From assembly GCA_002482815.1 (NCBI GenBank), contig DLGS01000088.1:1-15670 (forward strand): a DNA stretch of 15,670 nt, read 5' to 3'. Shown here one piece after another: positions 1 through 7,613 of this stretch; positions within the stretch are counted from its first letter, which is position 1, and every line of letters begins with the position of its first letter. The translations under genes and the position numbers were made by a program. The stretch is from Bacteroidetes bacterium UBA7688 (GTDB taxonomy: Bacteria > Bacteroidota > Bacteroidia > Chitinophagales > Chitinophagaceae). The notes under the pieces were generated by a model. The model did not search any database, was not told the origin of the DNA, and saw nothing but the letters and a program-made list of their open reading frames with translations.

Positions 1-34
1 GCCTGAGTATGTGGTGTTGCTGGAGCTGGTGTAG
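1..34 (+). CDS. C-terminal end of an upstream gene (partial)
   Basis: Frame 2 reads ten codons, PEYVVLLELV, and stops at TAG (32-34). The other two forward frames either stop at once or give a Trp/Cys-rich string that looks non-coding. The following gene starts 18 bases later on the same strand, so co-transcription is possible. The stretch is too short to name a family, and the call rests only on the hydrophobic-acidic pattern and the spacing. Confidence 0.3.
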   Translation, partial: PEYVVLLELV

Positions 35-52
35 AACTTAAAATTGTGCATT

Positions 53-448
53 ATGAAAAGAATTGTTCTGTTAGCATTCTTCAGTATAATAGTACAAAAG
101 TCATATGGAGTTCCTGTAGGTGGCGATATAAAAGTTGGCGGTATGTTATTCGGTTTATTGATGCTATTTGTCAGCGGTTTGTTTTTTATTAATAGCGTTC
201 TTCAACGAATTCTTACCACACACAAAAAATATTATGGCGCAATATATTTTTATTCGGCTTTTGTATTAGGGTCTGTTCTGATTTGTAAAAAAAACGGCTT
301 AGATGGTGAACTTTCTAAAATTTTTCTACCCGTTTCTGTTTTTGTACTTATTGTTTGTATAATCAACTTGTTAATTGGAAACCGTTCAATTCATTCCGGC
401 TCAGATAAAGTTCAGCCGAAGCATGAAGATGAAGGGGATGTAATATAG
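53..448 (+). CDS. Small inner-membrane protein of unknown function
   Basis: No family was recognised. The 131-residue product begins with a basic, hydrophobic segment (MKRIVLLAFFSIIV) that could be a signal peptide or first membrane helix. Hydrophobic helices follow at about residues 27-48, 63-80 and 90-109. A polar tail rich in Lys, Glu and Asp ends the protein, so it is probably an integral membrane protein with a soluble tail. A TTG nine bases upstream (44) is in frame, but the ATG at 53 followed by Lys-Arg gives the normal export N-terminus and is preferred. The stop lies 7 bases before the next gene, which suggests one transcript. The pair is clearly more AT-rich than the M16 and parE genes, as is usual for fast-evolving accessory genes. 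Confidence 0.6.
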   Translation: MKRIVLLAFFSIIVQKSYGVPVGGDIKVGGMLFGLLMLFVSGLFFINSVLQRILTTHKKYYGAIYFYSAFVLGSVLICKKNGLDGELSKIFLPVSVFVLIVCIINLLIGNRSIHSGSDKVQPKHEDEGDVI

Positions 449-455
449 AATTTCT

Positions 456-1319
456 ATGAAATATCTTACTTTGCTATTTTTGCTATTGGGATTTGGTCAA
501 TTGAAGGCCCAAAGTGATAAAGACAAATTGATTCAAAAAATAATCAGTATTAATAAACTGGGTGATGAAGAGGAGGGTATGACTCTTGAATTACCACCAG
601 ACATTCTAAAAGAAGATATTATGCCATCTGCGCACGATAATTATCTTTATTTTCAGGAATTAAAGCCTTTATTAACTCAATTAGAATTAAAAAAATTAGA
701 ATCTAGCGATACTGATATCATTCGTATGTTTATTTGGGTTGATTATTTAAAAAGCGATTCAATAAACAAGGACTTCTTCAGTGCATTTAAAAGAGAATTT
801 AAAATCCAGCAGATACTGTTGAGGGTTCAAGGATGCGAAGGAGCTGATTTATACACTTATGATATCCTGGCAGATGAAATGTTGGAACGGAAAAGTCAGT
901 CAAACTTCAAATATTATTATGAAAATGTCTTAAATAAAATCTGGGTTTATGCTTTGCAAAAGAGAAAACAACTTGACCCTTCTTTTTGCAGAAATCTGTT
1001 TAAAGATCTGCAATATGATTCATCTTTAATAGAGGATATTGCTTTTCAGGTGCTTGAATACAATAATATTTTTGCATTACATTATTTACTTAATAATGAT
1101 AAAGGCAATTTCGAAAAACTCTACCACTTTTATTTATCAGAAGTATTTTCTTCAAAAAAGTATCAATATTATGAGTTAGATCAACTGTACACTATTGCTG
1201 AAAAATTGAATGACAGCAATTTGAAAAACTTGCTTCGATACAAATTTTTAAATATTGGCGAGGATTTCGACAAGTTCGAAAAAGACTACCAAAGAATAAA
1301 ACAATACATTCAAGATTAA
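456..1319 (+). CDS. Exported alpha-helical protein of unknown function
   Basis: The 287-residue product starts with a clear Sec signal peptide, MKYLTLLFLLLGFGQLKAQ, with likely cleavage after residue 19. There is no lipobox cysteine, so a soluble periplasmic or secreted protein is expected. The mature part is rich in Leu, Lys, Asp, Glu and Tyr, appears almost entirely helical, and has no recognisable catalytic motif. It contains only a few cysteines (for example in the RVQGCEG and DPSFCRN stretches). The gene starts 7 bases after the preceding membrane-protein gene, so the two are likely co-transcribed and may work together in the envelope; that is inference. Base composition is very AT-rich (14 G+C in the 60 bases 661-720). 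Function is unknown. Confidence 0.65.
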   Translation: MKYLTLLFLLLGFGQLKAQSDKDKLIQKIISINKLGDEEEGMTLELPPDILKEDIMPSAHDNYLYFQELKPLLTQLELKKLESSDTDIIRMFIWVDYLKSDSINKDFFSAFKREFKIQQILLRVQGCEGADLYTYDILADEMLERKSQSNFKYYYENVLNKIWVYALQKRKQLDPSFCRNLFKDLQYDSSLIEDIAFQVLEYNNIFALHYLLNNDKGNFEKLYHFYLSEVFSSKKYQYYELDQLYTIAEKLNDSNLKNLLRYKFLNIGEDFDKFEKDYQRIKQYIQD

Positions 1320-1421
1320 ACATTAAACATTCATTTCTCCCCCCATTTTCCCCTTTTCTCCTTTCTTATTTTCAGTTACCTTCACGTCCTTATTTCGTTC
1401 AATTATTTTTAAAGAAAACAA

Positions 1422-4274
1422 ATGAAGCAATTTGTAAAAGTATTATCCCTGGCCAGTCTTGCATTGGTTATGCCTTCAATGATTTTTGCGCAGGCAAAAC
1501 TGGTGGAAAAAGTGACTGCCAAAGGCGAGGAAGTGATTATCCCTTATGAAAAATATAAACTGCCAAATGGCCTTACGGTGATTATTCACGAAGATCATTC
1601 CGACCCGATTGTACACGTTGATGTGACGTACCATGTGGGTTCGGCACGCGAGCAAATCGGCAAATCCGGTTTCGCGCATTTCTTCGAGCATATGATGTTC
1701 CAGGGTTCGGATAATGTGGCGGACGAACAACATTTTAAACTGATCACCGAAGCCGGTGGAACCCTGAACGGAACCACCAACCGCGACCGTACCAATTACT
1801 TCGAAACGGTACCGAACAATCAGCTGGAAAAAATGCTGTGGCTGGAAGCTGACCGTATGGGCTTCTTGCTGAATGCCGTTACCCAAAAGAAATTTGAAGT
1901 ACAGCGTGCAACCGTGAAAAACGAGCGTGGTCAGAACTACGACAACCGCCCTTATGGCCTGGTTGGCGAGGTGGCTGCCAAAAATCTGTATCCTTACGGT
2001 CATCCTTATTCCTGGTTGACCATTGGTTATATCGAAGACCTGAACCGCGTGAATGTGGAAGATTTGAAAAACTTCTTCCTGCGTTGGTATGGCCCGAACA
2101 ATGCGGTGCTTACTGTTGGTGGTGATGTAAAAACCGCTGACGTGTTGAAACTGGCAGAACAATATTTTGGTGCTATTCCTAAAGGCCCGGACGTGCAGCC
2201 GGTAAAGCTTGCGGCACCTGTACTTGAGCAAAACCGTTACATCTCTATGATGGACAATTATGCAAAGGTTCCGATGCTGAGAATGGTTTTCCCGACTGTA
2301 CCTCAATACAGCAAAGACGAGGCTCCTTTGGATTGCCTGGCTGAAATACTGGGTCAGGGCAACAACTCTATCCTGTACAAAAACCTGGTGAAAACGCAAA
2401 AAGCGGTTAATGTTTCGATGTATAACAGCACGACAGAATTGTCCGGTGAATTTACCGTTTCCATCACTCCTTTCCCCGGTCAGAAATTAGCAGATCTGGA
2501 GAAAATGGTGCGTGATGCTTTTGTGGAGTTTGAACAACGTGGCGCTACAGACGATGAAATCAGTAAATTCAAAAATCAGGCTGAATCTCAAACCATCTAT
2601 AGCCTGGAAAGCGTTTCTAACAAGGTATCGCAGCTGGCGGCTTATCAAACCTACACCGGCAACGCGAATTTTATCGGCCAGGATTTGAAGCGTTATGCAT
2701 CGGTGACGAAAGAAGATGTAATGCGTGTGTATAATCAATACATCAAAGGAAAAAATGCCGTCATTGTTAGTGTTTTAACCAAAGGTCAGGAAGATAATAA
2801 AGCTGCTTCCGACAACTATACGGTTGATACAACAAAATACGTAGCACCAAATTATGGTTATGCATCTTTGAAGTACAATAAAGCAGTAGATGTTTTTGAT
2901 CGTTCCAAAGTGCCGGGAAGTGGTGCTAATCCAAAAGTAAATGTGCCCAAATTGTGGGAAGAAAAGCTGAGCAATAATGGCCGTATCATCGGTACGAAGG
3001 AAGCTGAAATGCCGGTTGTAAATATCAATATCGAGTTGAAAGGCGGTATTCTGACGGATGCTGTAAATCCTTCAAAATCAGGTTTGGCTAATCTTTTTGC
3101 TACCATGATGAATGAGGATACTAAAAACTATACTGCGGAAGCGTTTACCACAGCTTTGCAAAAACTGGGTAGCAGCATCAATGTTTATGCAGATATGGAC
3201 GCAATAGGTATCAATGTAAAAGCATTGAGAAAGAACCTGAAACCAACACTGGCATTGCTGGAAGAACGTATGCTGAGAACAGAATTTAAAGAAGCAACGT
3301 TTAATTCCCGCAAAAACCGCAGTATTGAAAGCATCAAAAATGCGATGAACCAGCCAAGCTATGTGGCTTCTACTGTTTTTGATAAAATCATGTATGGCAA
3401 ACAAAATGTATTGGGCTGGACCTCTACCGGTACGGAAGCTACGGTTGCCAATATTCAGCTGGCTGACATTCAGAAATATTACACCGATAATTTTTCTTCA
3501 AACGAAGCAAAAGTTGTTGTGGTGGGTAATGTAGACAGTAAAGACATTATCGGCGATTTGAAATTTATGGAGCAATTGCCAAAAAATCCGGTTAGTATTC
3601 CTGTAGTTCTGGATGCACCAAAAGCATCAGCAACAAAAATTTATTTCATCGATATTCCTAATGCTGCGCAAACAGAATTCAGGGTAGGGTATGTAACCAA
3701 TTTGAAATACAATGCTTTGGGTGATTTCTATAAAGCAACAGTCGTGAACTATCCTTTTGGTGGTGCATTCAACAGTCGCCTGAACCTTTACCTGCGTGAA
3801 GATAAAGGCTGGACTTATGGTGCGCGTTCTGCCTTTAATGGTGATCAGTATTCTGGAGATTTTACCTTTAGTGCGGGTATCAAAGCGAATGCGACTGACT
3901 CAGCTTTGCGCGATGTAATCCGTATAATGAACGAATATAAAGGAAGTGGAATGAGTGCTGAAGAACTGGCTTTTACCAAAAGTTCTATCGGACAAAGTGA
4001 GGCAAGAAAATATGAATCCGGAGGTCAAAAAGCATCATTCCTTTCCCGATTGATGACTTATAACCTGACTTCTACCTATCCGGCTGACCAGGCTGCTCTG
4101 CTGAATGCAATGAGTGTTGATGAGGCCAGAAGCTTTGCAAAAAACAATGTTCCTTCTACGGAAAATCTAAATATCCTTTTGGTTGGTGATAAAGCTAAGC
4201 TTTGGGACCGTATGAAAGCCTTGGGTTATGAAATGGTGGAGCTGGATAAAACCGGTGAAGTTAAATTGAACTAA
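1422..4274 (+). CDS. Secreted M16-family zinc metallopeptidase, full-length two-half form
   Basis: This is a pitrilysin/insulinase-type (M16) protease of 950 residues with a signal peptide (residues 1 to about 24), so it should act in the periplasm or outside the cell on small proteins or peptides. The inverted zinc motif HFFEH lies at residues 86-90 (zinc ligands His86 and His90, catalytic Glu89), and the distal zinc ligand is probably Glu168 in the VKNERG stretch, at the spacing expected for the family. The first M16 domain and its C-terminal partner cover roughly residues 45-400. A second, non-catalytic M16 pair covers about 505-900 and lacks HxxEH. It keeps the conserved block at 783-800 (NSRLNLYLREDKGWTYG) that closes the active chamber in this family. 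Length matches single-chain PqqL/pitrilysin-like enzymes rather than the separate half-subunit type. The gene stands alone and ends in a strong terminator. Its 5' part is noticeably richer in G+C than its 3' part. The substrate cannot be told. Confidence 0.93.
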   Translation: MKQFVKVLSLASLALVMPSMIFAQAKLVEKVTAKGEEVIIPYEKYKLPNGLTVIIHEDHSDPIVHVDVTYHVGSAREQIGKSGFAHFFEHMMFQGSDNVADEQHFKLITEAGGTLNGTTNRDRTNYFETVPNNQLEKMLWLEADRMGFLLNAVTQKKFEVQRATVKNERGQNYDNRPYGLVGEVAAKNLYPYGHPYSWLTIGYIEDLNRVNVEDLKNFFLRWYGPNNAVLTVGGDVKTADVLKLAEQYFGAIPKGPDVQPVKLAAPVLEQNRYISMMDNYAKVPMLRMVFPTVPQYSKDEAPLDCLAEILGQGNNSILYKNLVKTQKAVNVSMYNSTTELSGEFTVSITPFPGQKLADLEKMVRDAFVEFEQRGATDDEISKFKNQAESQTIYSLESVSNKVSQLAAYQTYTGNANFIGQDLKRYASVTKEDVMRVYNQYIKGKNAVIVSVLTKGQEDNKAASDNYTVDTTKYVAPNYGYASLKYNKAVDVFDRSKVPGSGANPKVNVPKLWEEKLSNNGRIIGTKEAEMPVVNINIELKGGILTDAVNPSKSGLANLFATMMNEDTKNYTAEAFTTALQKLGSSINVYADMDAIGINVKALRKNLKPTLALLEERMLRTEFKEATFNSRKNRSIESIKNAMNQPSYVASTVFDKIMYGKQNVLGWTSTGTEATVANIQLADIQKYYTDNFSSNEAKVVVVGNVDSKDIIGDLKFMEQLPKNPVSIPVVLDAPKASATKIYFIDIPNAAQTEFRVGYVTNLKYNALGDFYKATVVNYPFGGAFNSRLNLYLREDKGWTYGARSAFNGDQYSGDFTFSAGIKANATDSALRDVIRIMNEYKGSGMSAEELAFTKSSIGQSEARKYESGGQKASFLSRLMTYNLTSTYPADQAALLNAMSVDEARSFAKNNVPSTENLNILLVGDKAKLWDRMKALGYEMVELDKTGEVKLN

Positions 4275-4294
4275 CAACGATTATAAATTCAACT

Positions 4295-4327
4295 AAAAGC
4301 CCTGACTGGATTAGTCAGGGCTTTTTT
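4295..4327 (+). terminator. Rho-independent terminator of the M16 gene
   Basis: A perfect 10-bp inverted repeat (AGCCCTGACT at 4298-4307 and AGTCAGGGCT at 4313-4322) flanks a 5-base loop and runs into six T. Flanking A and T runs extend the stem. It lies 20 bases after the M16 stop codon. Confidence 0.92.
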
Positions 4328-4404
4328 ATGTAAATGTTTTTTTTAGGATTGTTTAATGGAACTGATTTTTAAACTTTAGTAATTTGAATTTTAAAATCAA
4401 TTTT

Positions 4405-4842
4405 ATGGATAATCAAGCTATTGTTTTGGAATGGACTTTCAATGGTCCGGTATCAAAAGTCTGGACAGCATTGACTGATAAGGATGAAATGAAAAAATGG
4501 TATTTCGACCTTGCTGAATTCAAAGCGGAAAAAGGGTTCGTCTTTTCCTTCACCGCTGGTCCGGATAGCGGAATTCAATATCAACATATCTGTGAGGTGA
4601 CTGATGTTATTCCACAACAAAAACTAAGCTACAGCTGGCGCTATGAAGGATATGCCGGTACTTCAGTTGTTTCTTTTGAGCTTAGTAGTGAATCTAAAGA
4701 TAAAACAACTGTTAAACTGACACATTCAGGCATTGATAGCTTTCCCGAAGATAATCCCGATTTAGCAAAAGCTAATTTTGTAGAAGGGTGGAATGCAATT
4801 ATCGGCACTTCATTAAAGGAGTATTTAGAATCGCAACATTAG
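4405..4842 (+). CDS. SRPBCC (AHSA1/START-like) domain protein
   Basis: The 145-residue protein is a single SRPBCC domain of the AHSA1 (activator of Hsp90 ATPase homolog 1-like) type: a helix-grip fold with a hydrophobic ligand cavity. Typical signs are the N-terminal EWTFNGPVSKVWTALTD strand-helix, the KKWYF segment, the central strands LSYSWRYEGY, the THSG strand near residue 103, and the final helix GWNAIIGTSLKEYLE. Length fits the family. The ATG at 4405 is preferred to an in-frame TTG at 4384 because the family normally begins a few residues before the first strand. No signal peptide is present, so it is cytoplasmic. Bacterial members are seldom characterised. The gene sits between two terminators and appears monocistronic, so the context gives no function. 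Confidence 0.85.
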   Translation: MDNQAIVLEWTFNGPVSKVWTALTDKDEMKKWYFDLAEFKAEKGFVFSFTAGPDSGIQYQHICEVTDVIPQQKLSYSWRYEGYAGTSVVSFELSSESKDKTTVKLTHSGIDSFPEDNPDLAKANFVEGWNAIIGTSLKEYLESQH

Positions 4843-4853
4843 AAAACTGCAAC

Positions 4854-4887
4854 AAAAAAGCGGCTGAAATTTCAACCGCTTTTTTTT
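4854..4887. terminator. Bidirectional terminator between convergent genes
   Basis: The stem AAAAAAGCGG (4854-4863) pairs with CCGCTTTTTT (4876-4885), followed inward by one mismatch and TGAAA/TTTCA. A-rich and T-rich flanks give a U-tract in both directions. It lies between the converging ends of the SRPBCC gene (stop at 4842) and the propeller lipoprotein gene (stop at 4906) and can serve both. Confidence 0.88.
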
Positions 4888-4905
4888 CAAATAGTAATAA
4901 TTATT

Positions 4906-6033
4906 TTAGTTTGCAGATGCACCGCTTATTGTAGAGTTCATACCGTTTCCATCAGAATTGTTTGGATCAACAGATGGTGAGCAATCAATCAAACCGTTGA
5001 TAGCGTATTTCCAAAGTGTTTTTCCTGCAGTATCGATAGCGTATAAATTCTGATCGTAACCTCCGAAATAAACTTTCGCATTATAAACAATTGGTGATGA
5101 TGCGATGATTGCTGTTGTTTTGAATGCCCATTTGATAGTGCCATCCAGTGCATTTATAGCATAAAAGCTTTTATCATAACTTCCTGCATAAATAGTCTGG
5201 CCATATAGGTAAGGAGAAGAACGAACACGATCAAAAGTTTTTGTTTTCCATCTTGGCGTTCCTGTTATATTTTCAAGGTTGTAAACATATCCGTCATCAC
5301 TTCCGAAAATCACATTCCCACCATAAACAAGTGGTGAAGATTTTACAGGGAAACCTGTGGTATAAGACCAGGAGACAGAACCATCTTTTCTTTTCAGAGA
5401 ATAAAGTTTGTTGTCGTTTGCACCGATATAAATGTTGCCGGTATCCATTACAGGTGATGATTGAAATTGAGAACTGATTGGTGTCGTTTTCCAGATCAGG
5501 TTTCCTGTGCGATGATCTAACATATAAACAGCGCCATCGTCACAACCAAATACCAACTGAGTGTCTTTGGTAGTTGGAGAAGAGTTAATAACCCCGCCAG
5601 CATTATAAGACCATTCAAGTGTATCCGGCTTAATATCTATGCAAGTTACTCTGGAACCTGAAGTGACATACAAAAAGTTTGCAATTCCGATGGGGGTTGT
5701 ATAAATACCTAATGGAAAAGTTAGTTTTGATTGGGTTTTTGCACCGGTATTCGGGTCAAGCTTGAAAAGAATCGGAGAATTGTTCCCTACAAATAAAGTT
5801 CCATTGTACAATACCGGAGAAGATTCTATCGATGAATTTACATTGGTTTCCCATTTTTTTACACCGGTAACCGGGTCAATTGCATAGACAAATTGATTTT
5901 TGCTACCCATAAAAACGGATGGGGAAACTGCAGGTGGAAATGGAGTGTCTGTGTCGGGCTCAGGCTTACAGGCTGAAAAAATTGTAGCCACGGCAACTGC
6001 TGATAATAATGCTTTTGTCCAGTTATGCTTCAT
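4906..6033 (-). CDS. PQQ-like eight-bladed beta-propeller lipoprotein
   Basis: The 375-residue protein has a lipoprotein signal peptide ending IFSAC, with Cys22 the likely lipidated residue, then a Pro/Asp-rich linker and a propeller. An SSP-type motif recurs at residues 71, 112 (as TTP), 151, 192, 232, 272, 312 and 351. The very regular 40-residue step marks eight blades. Each blade also shows a G-x-x-D/N-x-x-x-Y-x-(I/L) strand and a DG/TG-x-x-x-W turn, the usual pyrrolo-quinoline quinone-like repeat. No quinoprotein dehydrogenase active-site residues or haem motif (CxxCH) are visible, so a binding or scaffold role, as in BamB-like propellers, is more likely than oxidation; that is inference. 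The protein is probably anchored in the outer membrane. The imelysin gene lies upstream on the same strand but a terminator separates them. The start is the only Met before a good signal sequence. Confidence 0.88.
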   Translation of the reverse strand: MKHNWTKALLSAVAVATIFSACKPEPDTDTPFPPAVSPSVFMGSKNQFVYAIDPVTGVKKWETNVNSSIESSPVLYNGTLFVGNNSPILFKLDPNTGAKTQSKLTFPLGIYTTPIGIANFLYVTSGSRVTCIDIKPDTLEWSYNAGGVINSSPTTKDTQLVFGCDDGAVYMLDHRTGNLIWKTTPISSQFQSSPVMDTGNIYIGANDNKLYSLKRKDGSVSWSYTTGFPVKSSPLVYGGNVIFGSDDGYVYNLENITGTPRWKTKTFDRVRSSPYLYGQTIYAGSYDKSFYAINALDGTIKWAFKTTAIIASSPIVYNAKVYFGGYDQNLYAIDTAGKTLWKYAINGLIDCSPSVDPNNSDGNGMNSTISGASAN

Positions 6034-6051
6034 GAGAAAATAGTATAATCA

Positions 6052-6082
6052 CGAAAGTAATACTTTCTGTTCAGTCTTGCAA
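6052..6082 (-). promoter_or_regulatory. Possible promoter of the propeller lipoprotein gene
   Basis: On the minus strand TTG (6082-6080) and TACTTTCG (6059-6052) are 20 bases apart. The second element differs from the Bacteroidota -7 consensus TAnnTTTG at one base. It would give a leader of about 15 bases before the ATG at 6033. It is weaker than the parE promoter. Confidence 0.3.
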
Positions 6083-6091
6083 GAGATGCAA

Positions 6092-6125
6092 AAAAAAAAT
6101 CCGATTATTTTCATAACCGGATTTT
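6092..6125 (-). terminator. Terminator of the imelysin gene
   Basis: Read on the minus strand, AAAATCCGG-TTAT pairs with ATAA-CGGATTTTT with one internal mismatch and a 4-base loop. It ends in a run of T (the A-run at 6091-6099 on the plus strand). It separates the imelysin and propeller genes into different transcripts. Confidence 0.75.
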
Positions 6126-6142
6126 AATATTTAAGGTATGGA

Positions 6143-6160
6143 ATTCCGCATTTGCGGAAT
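6143..6160. repeat. 8-bp perfect inverted repeat just after the imelysin stop
   Basis: ATTCCGCA (6143-6150) and TGCGGAAT (6153-6160) flank two bases. The hairpin lies 4 bases downstream of the imelysin stop and is followed by the terminator at 6125-6092, so the imelysin mRNA would end in two tandem hairpins. There is no T-run directly after this one, so it may protect the 3' end rather than terminate. Confidence 0.6.
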
Positions 6161-6164
6161 AAAA

Positions 6165-7235
6165 TTAATCCTGAATAGTATTATTGATAAATGGTTTTAA
6201 TTCCATATCAATTGTTGATCGTAAAGAATCAACTGCATCCATCGCAGTTTTCAATTCCGGACGCTGGTTGTAAATTGCCTTGTCTAAAGAAATGGCAATC
6301 AGATTCACAGCGTTATTTACAGCAGTAACTCTGTCTTTAATTTTTGTGTCAAGACCGGCATTTTTGTCTTTTACAAGGTCAGTTAATCCATATCCTTGCG
6401 AGCCATTGTATCTGCCGGAGTATACATTCTGTAATGAAATCATATTGTTTTTGATGTCAGAAAGGGAATTGTTGGAAAAAGGAGATTCTGTCTGGAAAGA
6501 ATCAATTGAGTTGTAAGGAATGCCGAAGCTCGAATTAAGCACCTTTTTGCAAAGGTCATTCATTCCGCTGGTCATTACCAACATTAATTGTTTTTTCGTT
6601 TCGAACGTTTTGCTGATATCTCCTGCAAAAAACACCTTTGTAGAATAAGCATTTTCTCCTACTGACCAGGCTGAATAGATAGCCTGACATGTGTTGGCAA
6701 GATCTTTACTCAGGCTTACCATGTATTCTTTTTCGCGGACTGTCAGATCTTCAGCTTTCTTTTTTCCATCAGCGCCGAACAAAATATATTCCAACGAATG
6801 AAATCCTTTCAAAAATACAGGCAATTTTTCAATATCTGAAACGGTCAGCGGATCGCCGCCTGCCATCAGATTATCTACATCATTTATATTAATTGGCCAG
6901 GCATCGATTCTGCTATCCAGTTTATTATCTGCCACCGGACCAAAATGCATGCTCTCTGTCAGTTCCCATTGATTGTGCAGTTTAATCCATTTGCTCTTTG
7001 CTTCCTGAAGATTCCATTCATAGTTTCCAATATTCAGGTTTACAATTGAGCTGTGCAATTCGACCGCCGCATTATTCAGGTCGGAATAAGATCTTAAAGC
7101 AACATCTTTTGTGAAATTTTGAATAGTCAGCGTTTCCTTTTCTGCAAAGTCAGGGGCTTTAACTTCTTCTTTGGTGCAGGAGGCGGTCATCAACATTACT
7201 GAAGCAGTAGTGAACAATAGAATTTGCTTTTTCAT
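6165..7235 (-). CDS. Imelysin-family (M75-like) lipoprotein
   Basis: The 356-residue product matches the imelysin family of helical envelope proteins, named for an insulin-cleaving protease and often tied to iron uptake. The family motif GxHxxE is present as GFHSLE at residues 144-149 (His146, Glu149). The blocks ELTESMHFGP (91-100) and RIDAWP (109-114) are also family-typical. The N-terminus MKKQILLFTTASVMLMTASC is a lipoprotein signal with Cys20 lipidated. The next residues TKEE resemble the K-(D/E)2 surface-export signal described in some Bacteroidota, so exposure on the cell surface is plausible. The start at 7235 is chosen over a GTG-like or upstream start near 7277 because the lipobox then sits at residue 20 and because the predicted promoter element overlaps 7277. 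Protease activity is unproven for most members. No TonB receptor or haem gene, the usual partners, is next to it. Confidence 0.88.
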   Translation of the reverse strand: MKKQILLFTTASVMLMTASCTKEEVKAPDFAEKETLTIQNFTKDVALRSYSDLNNAAVELHSSIVNLNIGNYEWNLQEAKSKWIKLHNQWELTESMHFGPVADNKLDSRIDAWPININDVDNLMAGGDPLTVSDIEKLPVFLKGFHSLEYILFGADGKKKAEDLTVREKEYMVSLSKDLANTCQAIYSAWSVGENAYSTKVFFAGDISKTFETKKQLMLVMTSGMNDLCKKVLNSSFGIPYNSIDSFQTESPFSNNSLSDIKNNMISLQNVYSGRYNGSQGYGLTDLVKDKNAGLDTKIKDRVTAVNNAVNLIAISLDKAIYNQRPELKTAMDAVDSLRSTIDMELKPFINNTIQD

Positions 7236-7274
7236 AGATGTTTTGATTATAAAATAATGTTTGTTTTTGTATAC

Positions 7275-7282
7275 CAAAAGTA
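7275..7282 (-). promoter_or_regulatory. -7 promoter element of the imelysin gene
   Basis: The minus strand reads TACTTTTG, a full match to TAnnTTTG, 39 bases before the ATG at 7235. No TTG stands at the right distance upstream, so the -33 part is weak. The position supports the start at 7235. Confidence 0.45.
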
Positions 7283-7557
7283 GTTTTCAATAAGATTCAG
7301 ATTGAATTATGTATTTTAAATTTTCCAAAAATATAATTCATCCGAACTGTTGTTTTTTAAAGAATTTATAGTCGCTCATTCTTACAGACCACAGATTCAA
7401 TCTGCAAATTTGCTTATAAAATCCTTATTAACGGCTCAAGATAGAATAATAATTAAAAAAATCAATTCATTTCCTTAAAAATTGCTCAAAATAATAGCTT
7501 TAATATAATAGTTTAATTGTAATGCGTGTTCACTTTTTCACAAAATTAATTTTTGAA
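7283..7557. other. AT-rich divergent intergenic region without a gene
   Basis: Between the imelysin and parE starts lie 378 gene-free bases, of which these are the core. They are very AT-rich, with no credible reading frame, tRNA or terminator. I see a perfect 10-bp palindrome GCAAATTTGC at 7404-7413, preceded by the short repeat AGATTCAATCT (7393-7403). Either could bind a regulator of the divergent genes, but nothing identifies one. Confidence 0.5.
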
Positions 7558-7586
7558 TTGAAAATCGGAAATCAAAATTACATTTG
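7558..7586 (+). promoter_or_regulatory. Promoter of parE
   Basis: TTG at 7558-7560 and TACATTTG at 7579-7586 are separated by 18 bases. This fits the Bacteroidota housekeeping promoter (TTG, then TAnnTTTG) exactly at the -7 element. Transcription would begin near 7592, about 20 bases before the ATG at 7614. This rules against the in-frame TTG start at 7584. Confidence 0.7.
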
Positions 7587-7613
7587 CCTCTCTTTAAAAA
7601 AGACAGGAAAGTA

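Noticed and set aside
1476..2399. Open 307-codon frame on the minus strand inside the M16 gene
   Set aside because: It is antisense to a strongly conserved protease region, reads as a His/Phe/Arg-rich sequence with no domain, and arises from the G+C-rich codon use of that part of the gene.
7236..7277. N-terminal extension of the imelysin gene to 7277
   Set aside because: It would put the lipobox cysteine at residue 34 and the start inside the predicted promoter element.
7404..7413. Perfect palindrome GCAAATTTGC as a regulator site
   Set aside because: Short AT-rich palindromes are expected by chance in such sequence, and it is not positioned at either promoter, so it is noted only within the intergenic entry.
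7584..7613. N-terminal extension of parE from a TTG at 7584
   Set aside because: The TTG lies inside the predicted -7 promoter element, and the ATG at 7614 has AGGAAAG just upstream and the family's usual N-terminus.
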